From positions 124,001 to 188,000 of the forward strand of contig JADNRX010000032.1 of NCBI GenBank assembly GCA_015501595.1: 64,000 bases of DNA, in the 5' to 3' direction. Within the stretch, counting starts at the first letter, position 1; the number at the start of each line of letters is the position of its first letter. Positions 36,401-47,325 of this stretch are shown in pieces. This DNA is from Hymenopellis radicata. Its lineage: Eukaryota > Basidiomycota > Agaricomycetes > Agaricales > Physalacriaceae. Under the pieces are notes generated by a model. The model saw nothing but the letters and a program-made list of their open reading frames with translations, was not told where the DNA came from and made no database searches. Both the position numbers and the translations under genes were made by a program.

Positions 36401-38959
36401 TTCAGATTCTTGAAATGAGTAAAAGGCAGCGACGACCTCTTTCAAACATATCAGACCAACGCTACAGCTTTGGCCAGCCAGCTTACCGTCTTCTTCGGGA
36501 TTTGGAAGTTTCTCGTCATGCGAAGGAGCTATAGAACATGCTCAGAGTGCATATTGAAGGGATGCAATACCTAACATACCTAAAACCTCCAACGAGAGCA
36601 CAGACATGTCATTTCGCTCACGAACTCTGGAGGACGCTAAAGGGGTTGCCTTTAGGTTGTAAATATTCGCTTGCGTCGGTCCTTCAATCTACAAAGTACT
36701 GTGAGATGTGAATTTTTGATTCAGTAGTTGCAACCAACCTGAGAGCTTTGTGTATCCTTCTCTTGACGACCAATTCGTTTCCCTTCGTCCGACATCAGCC
36801 AAGTCTTGATTGATTTAACACTAGGAGGATGTCCCGCGTATTCCCAACCGCTGATCTCTGTCGGTTCACAACATCCAACAGTGGCGTCAATTATATCCTT
36901 TGAGAAGGGATTCTGCCATTCCGAAAGATCTTTGATCCCTTGTCCCCCTTGAGGTGGAAAATGTACCCGCCGTACTCCTTAGGTCGTTCAGGCGCATCGT
37001 GTGCCTTGGAATAATGAGGAGCCCGATATATTTTGGTTGGCAGATCGTAAAAATCCAACGAATTGAGGAGGTCTGTGGCCTTGGGCGCGGGTACGCGATA
37101 GACATAGCCATTATGATTCGGTTTAATCTTGACGCTGGGTTGAGATTGGAAGGTTATAGACTTGGTGGTGAGCTGGGTGGGTTGATCTTTGGGAAGTGCA
37201 ATGACATCGGGTAGAGGCTCGCTCAGAGGACTATGCGTGATTATGAGTTAGAAAATGCTAGAAAAAAACTAATTCACGGGGCTCACTGCTCTTCCAATAA
37301 AGGTGCCGGGCTTCGCTTGTCATGAGCTTCAATTGAACGGCTGAAACGAACGTCGTACTTACTCCGCAAGGGAAGGCGACGGTGGCCGCGATAGCGAAGC
37401 CGCCGAACCAGCCGGGCTGAAGAGCACTGAGCAAGGTCATAACTTTCGACGAGTTTTGCGAGTCTTACCTGGATACATCAAATACCTCTGGATAAACCAA
37501 GTCTCCATTTGACGGCGCGGCGCTGTGATCATGAAAAGGACTGTACGAGATATTAGTAGGTCGCCTCAAATCGAAGACAAAATTTACTCCACATCATTGC
37601 CCGCTTCTTCTGCATCACCATCGCCTTTTAATGGAACGGAATGGTCGTCTTCCTCGTCCATATATGCGTCCTCCTCCTGAATCTGCTCTTCCTCAAAATC
37701 GTTCTGCTCCTGCATCTGCTCCCAATCCCGTTCCTCCTTGCTTACGGCGTTGTCCATATCTTGACTGAACACCATTGACATGTCGATGTCCACATCTTCA
37801 TCAGCGCCTTCTTCGTAATGTCTCTCTTGGTTTTCCATGAGACGTTTACCGTCTGTGTCAGAAGACGGTTCCGGTTTCCAAACCTTGAACTTGTCTTCCC
37901 AGAGTGCCTCAACACTCTCGAAAGCGGACATAATGTACCTTGTCCATGCACCCGGTGGTTCCTCCATCCTCACGTCGTGGCGTTCTCGTTCGATGCGCTT
38001 TCGAATCGCATCCCACCACCGAGCTTCAGCGACCCAATCCGCGCCATGACCTCTAGAGGATTCACTAGGATCTATGGGCAGTTCTGGAGAGGCAGGAAGA
38101 CCGCGAGATACACGCCGTTTGCGCTCATCTTCCCAAAGTTCCCGTACACTAAGTACAAAAGGTTCGTTGGGCATAGCCGGAGCGGGGACCTTGAGTTCGT
38201 GATGATAATTGCGTGCTGTCAATTTATGTCTGTTTAAGATGTGATACGCTTGGGCGTCAACCTCAAGCGGCATGCGCGATTGGCGAAAATGAGGTGAGGT
38301 GGGAAGGGATGTTATAGCCATCTCCTCATCCTCGTCTACACCTCGCTTCAAGGCGAAGTCGAGGTCAAGCCATCCGCACCCATAGAGCCCAAAGTCGGCT
38401 AGAAACTGGGAGATATAGGTGAGATGACTTTCAAACACTCTAAAGCGTGTGCTCATTACGCTTCCGGACTGCAACAGAGTCACGGTGCGGCTGGAAAGGG
38501 AAGGGTCCACGACATAGATTTTCAAAAATGGCGAATAAGAGGAGTGAAAGCCATAGAAGTGGACGCCTTTGACGAGCAACACTGCTCGGATGAACTGGTG
38601 ACGCGTCGAATCGGGCGGTCGTTTCATTGATATCGCAATAGCATGATTCAGCGAACGCTTGAGCTTGGCGGCGTACTCCCTGACTGCACAAAAGATGAGA
38701 TGGGTGACAGACATCAACGCTGTCGTGTACTCACCTTTTCGTCCGTTGAGATCGCCCGTGTATTCTACGTAAAAGTATGGATACACTTGATGAATGTGAA
38801 GACAGCATTTTTTTCCAAGCGAGGACTGGCCGTAGACGCGGATGACGGGACCTTTGGCAGCGTTGAGTTGTCCAAAGCTCCTGGCTGCTCCAAGACGTGG
38901 TCGATTTGGTTGATTCGTACGCGTAAGACAGGCTTGTTGCCGTCGCCGTCGTCGTCCAT
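33416..38959 (-). CDS. REV3: DNA polymerase zeta catalytic subunit
   Basis: Family-B translesion polymerase, about 1,600 residues in a dozen or more exons. ATG 38959 opens MDDDGDGNKPVLRVRINQID; after a missing C at 38847-38849 the frame gives PVIRVYGQSSLGKKCCLHIH and QVYPYFYVEYTGD, the family N-terminal domain. Then AKLKRSLNHAIA, a charged linker, YRAPHYSKAHDAPERPKEYG and GYIFHLKG, SQIEGPTQANIYNL, the exonuclease-like GWDVQLASWSYLAARADIHG, polymerase motif A DFQSLYPSIMIAYNYCYST (about 35,430), motif C VVYGDTDSVFMFVP (about 34,790) and the C-terminal CysA (CLICGSYAPDGICHDC) and CysB (CMSCALVPNADEIKCESLDC) metal clusters that bind Rev7/Pol31. Apart from the one missing base the conserved blocks are intact. 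Confidence 0.9.
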
Positions 38960-39034
38960 TATACTTGAGTCAAGAAAGATTCATTGGGTAACGTCATAGT
39001 CAAGAGGCAAGCACGATCGGAGGTTGACTTGTGA

Positions 39035-39063
39035 CCATCATCATCATCACCATCATCATCATC
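39035..39063. repeat. CAT/CAC trinucleotide repeat
   Basis: Nine to ten tandem CAT units with one CAC, a simple microsatellite near the Rev3 start. Confidence 0.8.
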
Positions 39064-39451
39064 GACTTGGTTATGCTGTTCTGCGGTTATGTTTCTGCGG
39101 TTATGTTGTTATGCTGTTATGTTGTTACAGGTTACGGGTTATGGGTCTCGTCTGCTTGTTTGCCTCTCAGAAATGGGGGATTTTTGCTGGTGGTGGAATG
39201 TGAGACATTCTGAGACAATGCTGCAAGTGTGCACACCACAGCAAGCCGAGTGTTGAGCGCCGGAAATTCGAACCCTGCGTGGGGGTAGCGCAGATAGTGT
39301 TCATCGCCTGCTGAGTGGGACGCGTGAGCCGGCAACTAGTTTTGTCGGGACAAAGCGTAGTTCGCTCAGTGGCCCGTGGCTGCCTGATCCGGCGAGGCAG
39401 TGTGCGGGACCTGGTTGCCGTAAGAACTCGGTAATCGGGTGTATTACCTCC

Positions 39452-39477
39452 CTCATAGCTCATAGCTCATAGCTCAT
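39452..39477. repeat. CTCATAG heptamer repeat
   Basis: Three exact CTCATAG units plus a partial fourth in tandem. Confidence 0.8.
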
Positions 39478-39706
39478 TATGGACGGACCCTCGCATCTAT
39501 TGTCCCTCAAGGTTATGCGGGTCTCGGTGCGCCTTGTTTCTTTCTTGAAATTTACAGCTAATTTCCTGTCTCCAGAGACCTTCATTAGCCAGCGCATGGC
39601 AACCATTCTACTCCAGTTCCCCGTCCTTTTCAGTCCGTACCACTTCCCCAACGAGGGTCCTTTCCGAGCTCTGAAGCATGTATAGGCTCATTCGACCGCG
39701 TCCATC

Positions 39707-41534
39707 ATGTCTCTCCAAGGAAATACACCCTTGTCTGGTCATCCCAAAACTCTGAGAGACTTCACCCAAGCGACTGAGCTCCTCACTCTACCGGCATCCT
39801 TTGGGGCTATCCAACTCGGTGAAACCTTCTCAAGTTGTCTGTGCGTGAACAATGAAGCGCAGGTTGACGTGGAGAGCGTTAAAATGACTGTGGAGATGCA
39901 GACAGTGACGGCCAAGGTCTTGCTCGCCGAGTTTGGCGGACCAGACTGTCGTCTATCAGTCGCGGACACACTCGAGCACGTTATTCACCATGAAATCAAG
40001 GAGCTTGGTCAACACGTTCTTGCATGTACCGTGTCATATCGTCTGCCCCCCTCTGTCCGCATTTCCGCACAGAATCAATCAGAAGACAGTGCCGATCCCA
40101 CATTGCAGAGCTTCAGGAAGTTCTACAAGTTTGTGGTATGCGCGATAGCCTCTCGATCAAGTTCCTACTCATGTACAATAGGTTGCTAACCCATTGTCCG
40201 TCAAGACCAAAGTTCACACTACGCGTTCTCCTTCTGCCATTCTGGATATCAACCAACGAGATAAAGTCTTCCTTGAAGTACATATTCAGAATATGACGCA
40301 GGAACCTATTTGGTTCGAACGCATGATCTTCGAGTCTGTGGACGGCTGGGAAGCACAAGACGCGAACAAGGTTTCTGGAGGCAGAGAAGAAGATGGTCTA
40401 TTCTCTGCCTCCATGGAGCTGATGCATCCGCAAGATATGCGGCAATACATTTACGTCCTCAAGCCCAGTACTTTAACGTTAGAGCCTCCGATATACACTC
40501 CTGGTACTTCCATACCTTTGGGAAGACTGGACCTCTCGTGGAGATCATCATACGGCGAACCTGGTCGCCTGTTGACGTCCATGTTGTCCAGGCGCATACC
40601 CTTGCCCTCTTCCACGCCGAAACCGAACCAACCAGCTTCAGCCCTCCCTCCCTATCTCAAACGGACAGTCGTTGCATCTACTCCTGGGTCTACAACGCCA
40701 TCACGTCCAAATTCTCCAGGTCCCGGTTCACGTCCTGGCTCTCCCTTCAAGAATCGCCCAGCTTCCATGGGACCTGCACGTGTGCAATCTCCTCCTCCGG
40801 CAACCCAACTCAACCCACTTCCCGCTCTTGATGTCAACTTACTCGTTACAGACATGGACCGGAACGCGATACGAGTGCAGCATCCGTTTAATGTGAGAAT
40901 GACTCTAACAGTATCTACCTCCATCCCTTTTGAGAAGCGGCATTACAATCGCGTCGTGACGTTGGCGGTACAATCCATCGAACCGCAGGGCAAAGTACTG
41001 CCAATTGCGCCTCCTGTGCAGTTGACGACCTCGGAGCCTTTCACGCGAATAGCTTCGCCTGGTATGCCCACTCCTACACAATCCCCCACATCCACTGCAT
41101 TCAGCTCCCCCGTTGTCCAACAACGCGTTTTAACCTCGTCTCCGCGACAAAACACGGTCGAGCTTGGTCCTTACAACACTCAAGTTCTTCTTCCGCTACC
41201 ATTGTCACATGCCGCCTTGCCATGCAACAATATCAGTTATTGTGGGCCTTCAGCGATCATCCTTGATCCCGTACAGTTGGTGGATGCGGAAGGCCAAGAT
41301 GCTGGCCCAATACCACAACGAAAGGTGCATGCTGTTCAAGAGTTTGACTTGACGTACATGGCTCTACGGCCAGGGTTTACGACGTTTGGAGGTCTCAGGA
41401 TTCTGTTGATAGAGGACAAGTTTGTTGGTGTGATACCTGGGATGGAGGATGAGGTGCAGACACAGCAGGGACAGACGGCGCAGGTCATTAAGGAGTGGGA
41501 AGTAACGGGCGAGGTTTGGGTTTCGTCGCAATAG
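39707..41534 (+). CDS. Trafficking protein particle complex subunit TRAPPC13 (DUF974)
   Basis: A TRAPPIII-type tethering component of the secretory/autophagy pathway. Two exons, intron 40136-40181 (46 nt), 593 residues. ATG 39707 opens MSLQGNTPLSGHPKTL; LLTLPASFGAIQLGETFSSC and LCVNNEAQVDV match the family's start of the first immunoglobulin-like domain, followed by HHEIKELGQHVLACTVSY, the splice FRKFYKFV|VANPLSVKTKV, DKVFLEVHIQNMTQEPIWFE and LKPSTLTLEP. A Ser/Pro-rich insert (TPGSTTPSRPNSPGPGSRPG) separates this from a second beta-rich region (VNLLVTDMDRNAIRVQHPFN) and a third ending FDLTYMALRPGFTTFGGLRI and ILLIEDKFVG. Reading frame intact; an earlier ATG at 39678 is followed at once by a stop. 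Confidence 0.88.
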
Positions 41535-41867
41535 CATCCAGTATCTAGATGTACTCCAGTGTACGTTCTGGTCATGTATGATACAACAAGTGTACAGTAA
41601 CAGGTCGGCTGGACGGCGATTTAACCATTTATGGCAACTGGTAGTTGAACTAGGTTTGGCTGGTTGACTCTGGCTTGCACGAGGACTGCTCTTGACCTCT
41701 TCCATCATTCGACTTTTGACAGTTCTGTCCCAAAGACTCGGCTCGGGCTATTCACTCGGTTAATAGTGTCATTTGCATGACTGGATACGTTCTCGCATTT
41801 AAGATGGGCGCCTTTGGAAACAAGCCCACAATTCTATCTCTTTTCGCTGCAAGTCAAGATTTCTGCC
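41535..41867. other. Intergenic region
   Basis: About 330 bases between two plus-strand genes; no gene or repeat recognised. Holds the TRAPPC13 3' UTR and the promoter of the DUF3533 gene. Confidence 0.4.
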
Positions 41868-43459
41868 ATGAGTCGTCTCTCGTCTCTACTTGAAGAAAAA
41901 CGACCCCACAAGGATCGCCCTCTCTACTCCTCCAACTTTCACGAGCTCCCAGAACGCAAGCAGTTTTTGCAGATATTCGTCTCTGCATGCCTTGCCATGA
42001 TAGTTGTCATGTTCGCGGTCTTCAGCATCTACTGGGGTGCGCTTTGGAAGCTTCCAGCGCATCCTCTACGCGGCTGGATAGTGGATCTGGATGGCTCCGC
42101 GTTGGACACGCTGTGTCGACAGCACTCGTGGCGAGCTCCCGAGCGGGGTCAAAGATAGCTTGGGAGACATGGTCCAGGAACGAAGATGCGAACGAGATTG
42201 CGACTCTTGTGAGGGAGGAGAACGCATGGGTCGCTGTCGTTGGTGAGTCATTTTCATTGTTGATGCTATATTCCGACACTGAGCCTTTGTATGCCTAAAG
42301 TCAACGTCAATGCGACAAGAAATCTCGCCAACCCCATAGCGGGATACGATCCAACTCGGGCGGTGACAATCTACGCTACCGAAGCTCGGAATGAAAACGC
42401 GTTGTAAGCATTGCTTTATCTTGGACGGTCTATATGAACCTTTGACCCGTTCTGTTCAGTCGGACCTTGATAAGACCAATCACCGAAGCTACTCTGTCAA
42501 GCGTTTTCCAATCATTTGCCAGGCGCGCGTCCAGAACATTTCCGCAGGCGCTTTCAGCGAGCTGGTGTCTGTCGCGCCTCAAGTCATAACGGAGCCTCTT
42601 TCGTATACGCTGGTCAATCTTGCGCCATTCGATATTCCAGTGTACGATGTGCCGTTCATTGACGTTCTAGTTCTTTCTGAATCAACATTCCAGTGCTTCA
42701 GCAATGACGTTCGTCGGACTCATCTACCTGCTCATCTTGTCGTTCTTCATCATTATGATTGGCGTGAATGCACGCCTCATGTCAGGTCTCGAGTCTCTAC
42801 TCAGCACGGCCTCTCTGATACGTCTGCGCATGGCCTGTACTTTCATCGCCTTTTGCTTCTTGTCGTTGTTCTATTCTCTATTGAGTGTGGCGTTCCAGGT
42901 TGATTTCACTCGGAAGTGAGTGCTTCTAAGCTGTCTGTCTTGAATTCATACTGACATTTGAAAGGTTCGGCCATTCGGGCTTCTTGGTGTTCTGGATGGT
43001 CAACTATGTCGGGATGCTTGCTGTTGGTCTTGCCCTTGAAGCCATGCTCTCCTTGATGACACAGCGATTTGTACCGTTCTTCATGATATTCTTCGTAGTT
43101 GGTAAGCAGCAGAGCACTTCTGCGGCTTCTTCTCGCTCACAGTTTTCTCAGCGAATGTCTCTGTATGTTTTATGCCCATCGATGTCCTGCCACGCATCTT
43201 CCGATATGGTTACGCCATGCCTTTTTATAACGTCTCTTGCGTCGTGCGGACCGTCCTTTTCGGTACCAAGAACCAAGGTGATGCTTCTCAATATCTCTTC
43301 CTATGCTGCGATTCTGACAGCGTCCCAGTCGGACTGCATTTTGGCATTCTAATCGCTTGGGTAGTTGTTTCGATGATAACGCTTCCGCTGTTTACCTGGA
43401 TAACTCGAAGATCCGTTGTTCGGAGTGCTCGGTCAACTTCGAATGCGGCGGCAAGCTGA
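41868..43459 (+). CDS. DUF3533 / SNG1-type multi-pass membrane protein
   Basis: Related to yeast Sng1 (nitrosoguanidine resistance). ATG 41868 opens MSRLSSLLEEKRPHKDRPLY; the first helix FLQIFVSACLAMIVVMFAVF leads to SIYWGALWKLP and GWIVDLDGS, the family signature. An external domain with NVNATRNLANPIAGYDPTRA, VTIYATEARNENAL| and |RTLIRPITEATLSS follows, then LAPFDIPV|ASAMTFVGLIYLLIL, four more helices (LLSVAFQVDFTRK|FGHSG, FLVFWMVNYVGMLAVGLALE), CFMPIDVLPRIFRYGYAMPF and YNVSCVVRTVLFGTKNQ|VGL. Two missing bases break the frame: near 42109 (LDT/AVSTALVAS) and in the CGCGCG at 42523-42528. The remaining exons splice perfectly. Likely a plasma-membrane stress or lipid-asymmetry factor; function inferred from the family only. 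Confidence 0.85.
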
Positions 43460-44038
43460 CTCTAAGGATACAAAAAGCTCTTATGGAGCCAAATGACTTC
43501 CTCCTCACTTCCTCGCCATTATTGTACATCGTATATATAATATTTCCAAAGGCAGCTTTACTTTGTGGACATTCAAATGAGATTTTTTTGGAGTGCGCCA
43601 CATCTCTGATCTGATTACTGTAGACTTTAAATCAATTCGTCGGTCACGGGTCACAGAGGATCCGAAACCGACGAAAAGTCACACTGGTCACTGCAAAAAT
43701 CACGAAAAAGTCCCCGGCGGGGCCCCCGCCAGCCTCCCGCCGCAGCTCCGCCGCGGCGGCAATTACCATATATGGTAAGTCGACGAAACCAAAATTTCGT
43801 CAGTCAGGTCACAGGTCACATGGACCGACGAATTGATCGAAAGTCTACAGTATGTGAGAAGGTAACACCCAATACCGTTCTCTGTAGGCGCCGTCGCACT
43901 AACTGTACAAAGGATTTGGCATTGGAATGTGATAAGAGATGCTTGGTGGAACAAATGTCAATTAATTTACCATTGTCCTGATATCGATGCTATTAACGTG
44001 GTATATTATGTACTTCCAACTTCAGTCCAACACCAGGC
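43460..44038. other. Convergent intergenic region holding a MITE-like element
   Basis: About 580 bases between the 3' ends of the DUF3533 and Vma13 genes. Its centre (43616-43852) is a terminal-inverted-repeat element annotated separately; the flanks show no genes. Confidence 0.6.
43616..43852. mobile_element. MITE-like non-autonomous DNA transposon
   Basis: A 237-bp unit bounded by 30-bp inverted repeats: 43616-43645 beginning TACTGTAGACTTT and ending CAATTCGTCGGTC, and its reverse complement at 43823-43852, matching at 28 of 30 positions. Sub-terminal GTCAC/GGTCAC motifs are repeated on both sides. The inner part is strikingly GC-rich (GGCGGGGCCCCCGCC) and then AT-rich (CCATATATGG). The outermost TA on each side is a likely target duplication, the hallmark of Tc1/mariner-type elements, leaving a 233-bp element. 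It codes for nothing, so a transposase would have to come from elsewhere in the genome. Confidence 0.8.
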
Positions 44039-45845
44039 TCAAACCGTCACCCACGGCTGGCTCACAAGCTGCTGCACAGACACCAGCGCACGGTACCGCA
44101 CGTCTGAGTCCGTGTGCGTCATAAGCTCCATGACCCGCGTCTTCCCGCCGAGGTCGGTCACCAATCTATGTTCAAGTCAGCACTAACTGGAGGAAACTGA
44201 AATGACGCCTCACTTCTTTCCACGTTCGCAGTGCTTCACATATTGACCTACGTCATGCGCTGCAACGGCGAGTACGATGGGATCCTTGGATTCATTCAAC
44301 AGTTTCAGAAGTGTCCTGTGAGGGCAGGTTAGACCAGCAATTGTGGAAAGGGAACAGCGTACTTCAACTGTGCGGCGTCATGTTCGTTAAGTTTAGTCGC
44401 GTTCTCTTTCCAGAAGTCATCCGATTCGTGGACTGGCGACCAAGACAAATGACCAGACGAGAGTTCAGACGCGTATTCATCGTAAGTTCTGAGAAACAAC
44501 GTTAGTAGCACCGATTTGGGAACGTATTGAACATACGTCAGACTCTGGAAGTTGACAGTAAGCTCATCTCTGAGGAACTGGATGTCTTCCATGATATCTT
44601 CGTCTGACCATTTTCGCCCGGCCAGATTCTTGACGAATGGAAGCAGCTGCGAAACGAGCATGGCAGGAAGGTTGGCTTCAGGCGCCTTGATGACGAGATT
44701 CTGGGGCGTAGTGAGTATCGTTCGTAGAATATAGGAGGATAATGTACCTTGAAAGTCGCGACAATGACACGGATGACCTTTTCTTTTATTGCGCCTTTAG
44801 CAACATCGATTAAGAGGGGTATTATATTGCACTTCCTAGGAATCGTTTAGCATCAAACCCGTATCGAAGCAGACAACTCACTTGTCTATCTGTTCTGCGA
44901 TGTTTTGTTCAAATGAGAGCAGCCACAATGAGAATGCGACTTGGTAGCTCATTTGGGAGGACGGGTTGTGTCGTAGGATCTCCATGAATCTGGAATAACA
45001 GGTAAATGCATAGATGGATGATGAACGGATGCGTATGTACCCGTTAGTGATGCCTTGTATAGCCCAGACGGCTTGACGACAGTCCTGTCTGGTTAGGAGA
45101 GCCTCGAGATATTGAACGGCAAGATCGCGCTTGTTGGCAGACGGGGTCTTGCACGAAGCTGGCCAAGGAGGTGAGATAAGTGTGCAGAATGTGGGTGGGG
45201 AGTGAAGAGGCCGGGTCTCCGCTATGTAAAGAGTTAGAGACATTGCGCAGACTGAATAAAAGGTCAGTACCATAACAAAACAGTCAAAATCTGAGCTGCC
45301 TTGAGTTGAGTAAACTCGTCATCACTCTCCGATAGCGCCCTAGAGATGGTTGAGTACAGCTGATGCTGCATATCGACAGACGCACTTAAGGAGGGGTCCA
45401 TGGGGAAGGTCTGGTTCACTTTCCGCGGTGCGAGTATACAGCGCAACCCGCTCCTCATGATCTGTAGATAACACTTAGGGCATTCGACTGGAAGGTCAAG
45501 TAGAGACATACCTGCGAGCGAGTCGGCTATGAGGACCAGTATGATTTGTATTGTGTCGACGCGGGTGAGTTTCTTGAGCAGACGCAGATACAGTAACACA
45601 TAGGCTGGACCATCGGATAGCAGGACGGAGTCTATCTTGGCCTTGGGCTGTCGATCGACCTTCTTGATGAGCGCCAGTTCGTCCAAGGTGACGAGGCCTG
45701 CTCGCTGATATCCCTGAGTGGTCGTTGAGTGCTCGTCGTCGTCGACAGCAGCGGCGACGAAGCTTACCTCCCACGGCACCGATTTTGAGCGCACATTGGC
45801 CGACGCCGACCTGAGATAGTCATTCGATAGCAGCGATACCGACAT
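44039..45845 (-). CDS. VMA13: V-type H+-ATPase regulatory subunit H
   Basis: Couples and silences the V1 and Vo sectors of the pump whose A subunit is encoded at 12.8-15.2 kb. ATG 45845 opens [60 protein letters not shown] and [20 protein letters not shown], all ARM-type helices. Later blocks: [17 protein letters not shown]|, [54 protein letters not shown], the conserved [40 protein letters not shown] and [16 protein letters not shown] at the end. About nine exons. Near 45130-45210 the reading frame changes twice in compensating fashion: the text [17 protein letters not shown] lies one frame off. The end of the gene faces the MITE-like element. Confidence 0.9.
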
Positions 45846-45962
45846 TGAAGTATGATGAAACGGCGTCCAGCCATGGCAGCAATAGAGGCCTTCTCCCACG
45901 CTCCACGTGGCAAAATATTCGAATTATGCCGAATTTCCTGATTTATTTCTGCACTGACCGCG
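45846..45962. promoter_or_regulatory. Bidirectional promoter Vma13 / mL46
   Basis: 117 bases separate the divergent start codons once the mL46 presequence exon is recognised. No specific motif stands out. Confidence 0.45.
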
Positions 45963-46977
45963 ATGTTGCCCCGGAGAGTGCTGTCGACATGTAGTCGTCG
46001 CTCACTGTGTATACCCATTTATTCTGCTTTTATTCCTTTACTTATCATTATCTACTAGATTCCCGGTCACTGGCAACGGTGGTGGGCGACACTGCAACCT
46101 TGCCGCCTATGGAATCGCCTCCGAAAAAGGGCCCAAAACCGCTCATAAACACGGCCATTATCCTGAATCGCTCCCCCATTCTCACGCGCACTCTCAGTGA
46201 CTTTGAAATTGCGTACCACGCCTACCAGGCTCGACTACGACGCGCACTTCATAATCCGTTTCCCTACGAGTTTTACTTCAAGGAAGGATCCATCATTGAA
46301 ACGCGCTTCGTCGTTGAAGAGCGCAAACGGGAACGCGAAGCCTTTGGACCCAGTTTCGGTCTTGACGATGATCTCGACAAGGCGAAGGCTGCAGCTGCAC
46401 GAGCTGCTGCTGCCCAGCTCGCCGAGCAGGAGGGAGAGCACGAAGCTATGATGCCGCGTGAACATCCTGCCGACATTTCTAATAACGTGGAGAGCCTGGA
46501 CCGTAAGGGAATGCGAAACCTATATCTTGTGCTGAAGACGACAAACAAGGAGGACCGGGAAGTGTGGCGGTTCCCGCAAGGGAGAATACAAAAGGGCGAA
46601 CTTTTGCACCAGGTATGCATTTTTACCTCTCCAAGTCACCTGTCTGACTCTGTATGTATAGGCCGCGCAGAGAAGTCTAGCAGACGAATGTGATCAATAC
46701 ATGGACAGCTGGATTGTCAGTCGGAATCCCATTGGCGTTATCACCCTCCAATACCGGAGAATGAGCCTCGATCTGTAAGCATTCTGTTTTGGTTCTGATG
46801 CACTTCTCACTCTCTCTTTAGCAAGCAACGTTCTTCTACAAAGCCCACATTATGGCGGGCCAAGTCCGACCTACAGAGGGAATCAATGGCTTTGCGTGGT
46901 TAACGAAGCAGGAGATTGAAAAACATGTCGACAAGCACTACTGGGACGGTGTAAAAGACATTCTATCCGACTATTAA
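45963..46977 (+). CDS. Mitochondrial large-subunit ribosomal protein mL46
   Basis: A Nudix-fold mitoribosomal protein (yeast Mrpl17, human MRPL46). A first exon 45963-46008 (MLPRRVLSTCSRRSL) and a 50-nt intron (46009-46058) give an Arg/Ser-rich import presequence continuing SRSLATVVGDTA, which an internal ATG at 46110 would lack. Then TAIILNRSPILTRTLSDFE, PFPYEFYFKEGS, an alanine-rich helix, the Nudix-side REVWRFPQGRIQKGELLHQ|, AAQRSLADECDQYMDSWIVS and RNPIGV. A missing T at 46738-46739 is needed to read YHPPIPENEPRS|QATFFYK, AHIMAGQVRPTEGINGFAWL and KQEIEKHVDKHYWDGVKDIL, which fit the family; the uncorrected frame does not. Confidence 0.88.
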
Positions 46978-47325
46978 GAGGCGTATAATAATAATCTAGC
47001 ACCTATATATACTGCGCGGGACCGAGAGTGGGTGAACACTCTCAGGCGCGTCATTCTGCTGTCCACTACTGTTCTCTGCGCTGCACTTTGTTGTCGTTCA
47101 GTTATGTTTTTGCTTGTTCCTCACTCTTGCGCGCGTTGACCTCAAATCGCGTCTCAACTGGATGTTTTGAGTTACTGGACTTGACTAAAATGCTCTTGAA
47201 CTTGAAACCTGGTTGAAACTAGTAGCCTCATAGTTAATCATGTCTTAGCGCGGCGCGCCTATACGGAGGTTGAAACGTTGAAGGAATAGGTTGACGTTGC
47301 CATCGGCCTTTCTCCTCCGACCATC
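46978..47325. other. Intergenic region
   Basis: About 350 bases between two plus-strand genes with no recognised gene, RNA or repeat; contains a TATATATA stretch at about 47003-47010, just after mL46. Confidence 0.4.

Larger units (their letters stand above)
38960..39706. other. Intergenic region with low-complexity tracts
   Basis: About 750 bases between the divergent starts of Rev3 and TRAPPC13. It holds a CAT/CAC trinucleotide tract, a GGTTATG-rich stretch (about 39068-39147) and a CTCATAG repeat. A tRNA B-box-like GGTTCGAAT on the minus strand at about 39268 has no matching stems. Confidence 0.5.

Noticed and set aside
39235..39400. tRNA-like B-box (GGTTCGAAT) on the minus strand
   Set aside because: Flanking bases do not form a T stem or an acceptor stem and no A-box lies at the right distance.
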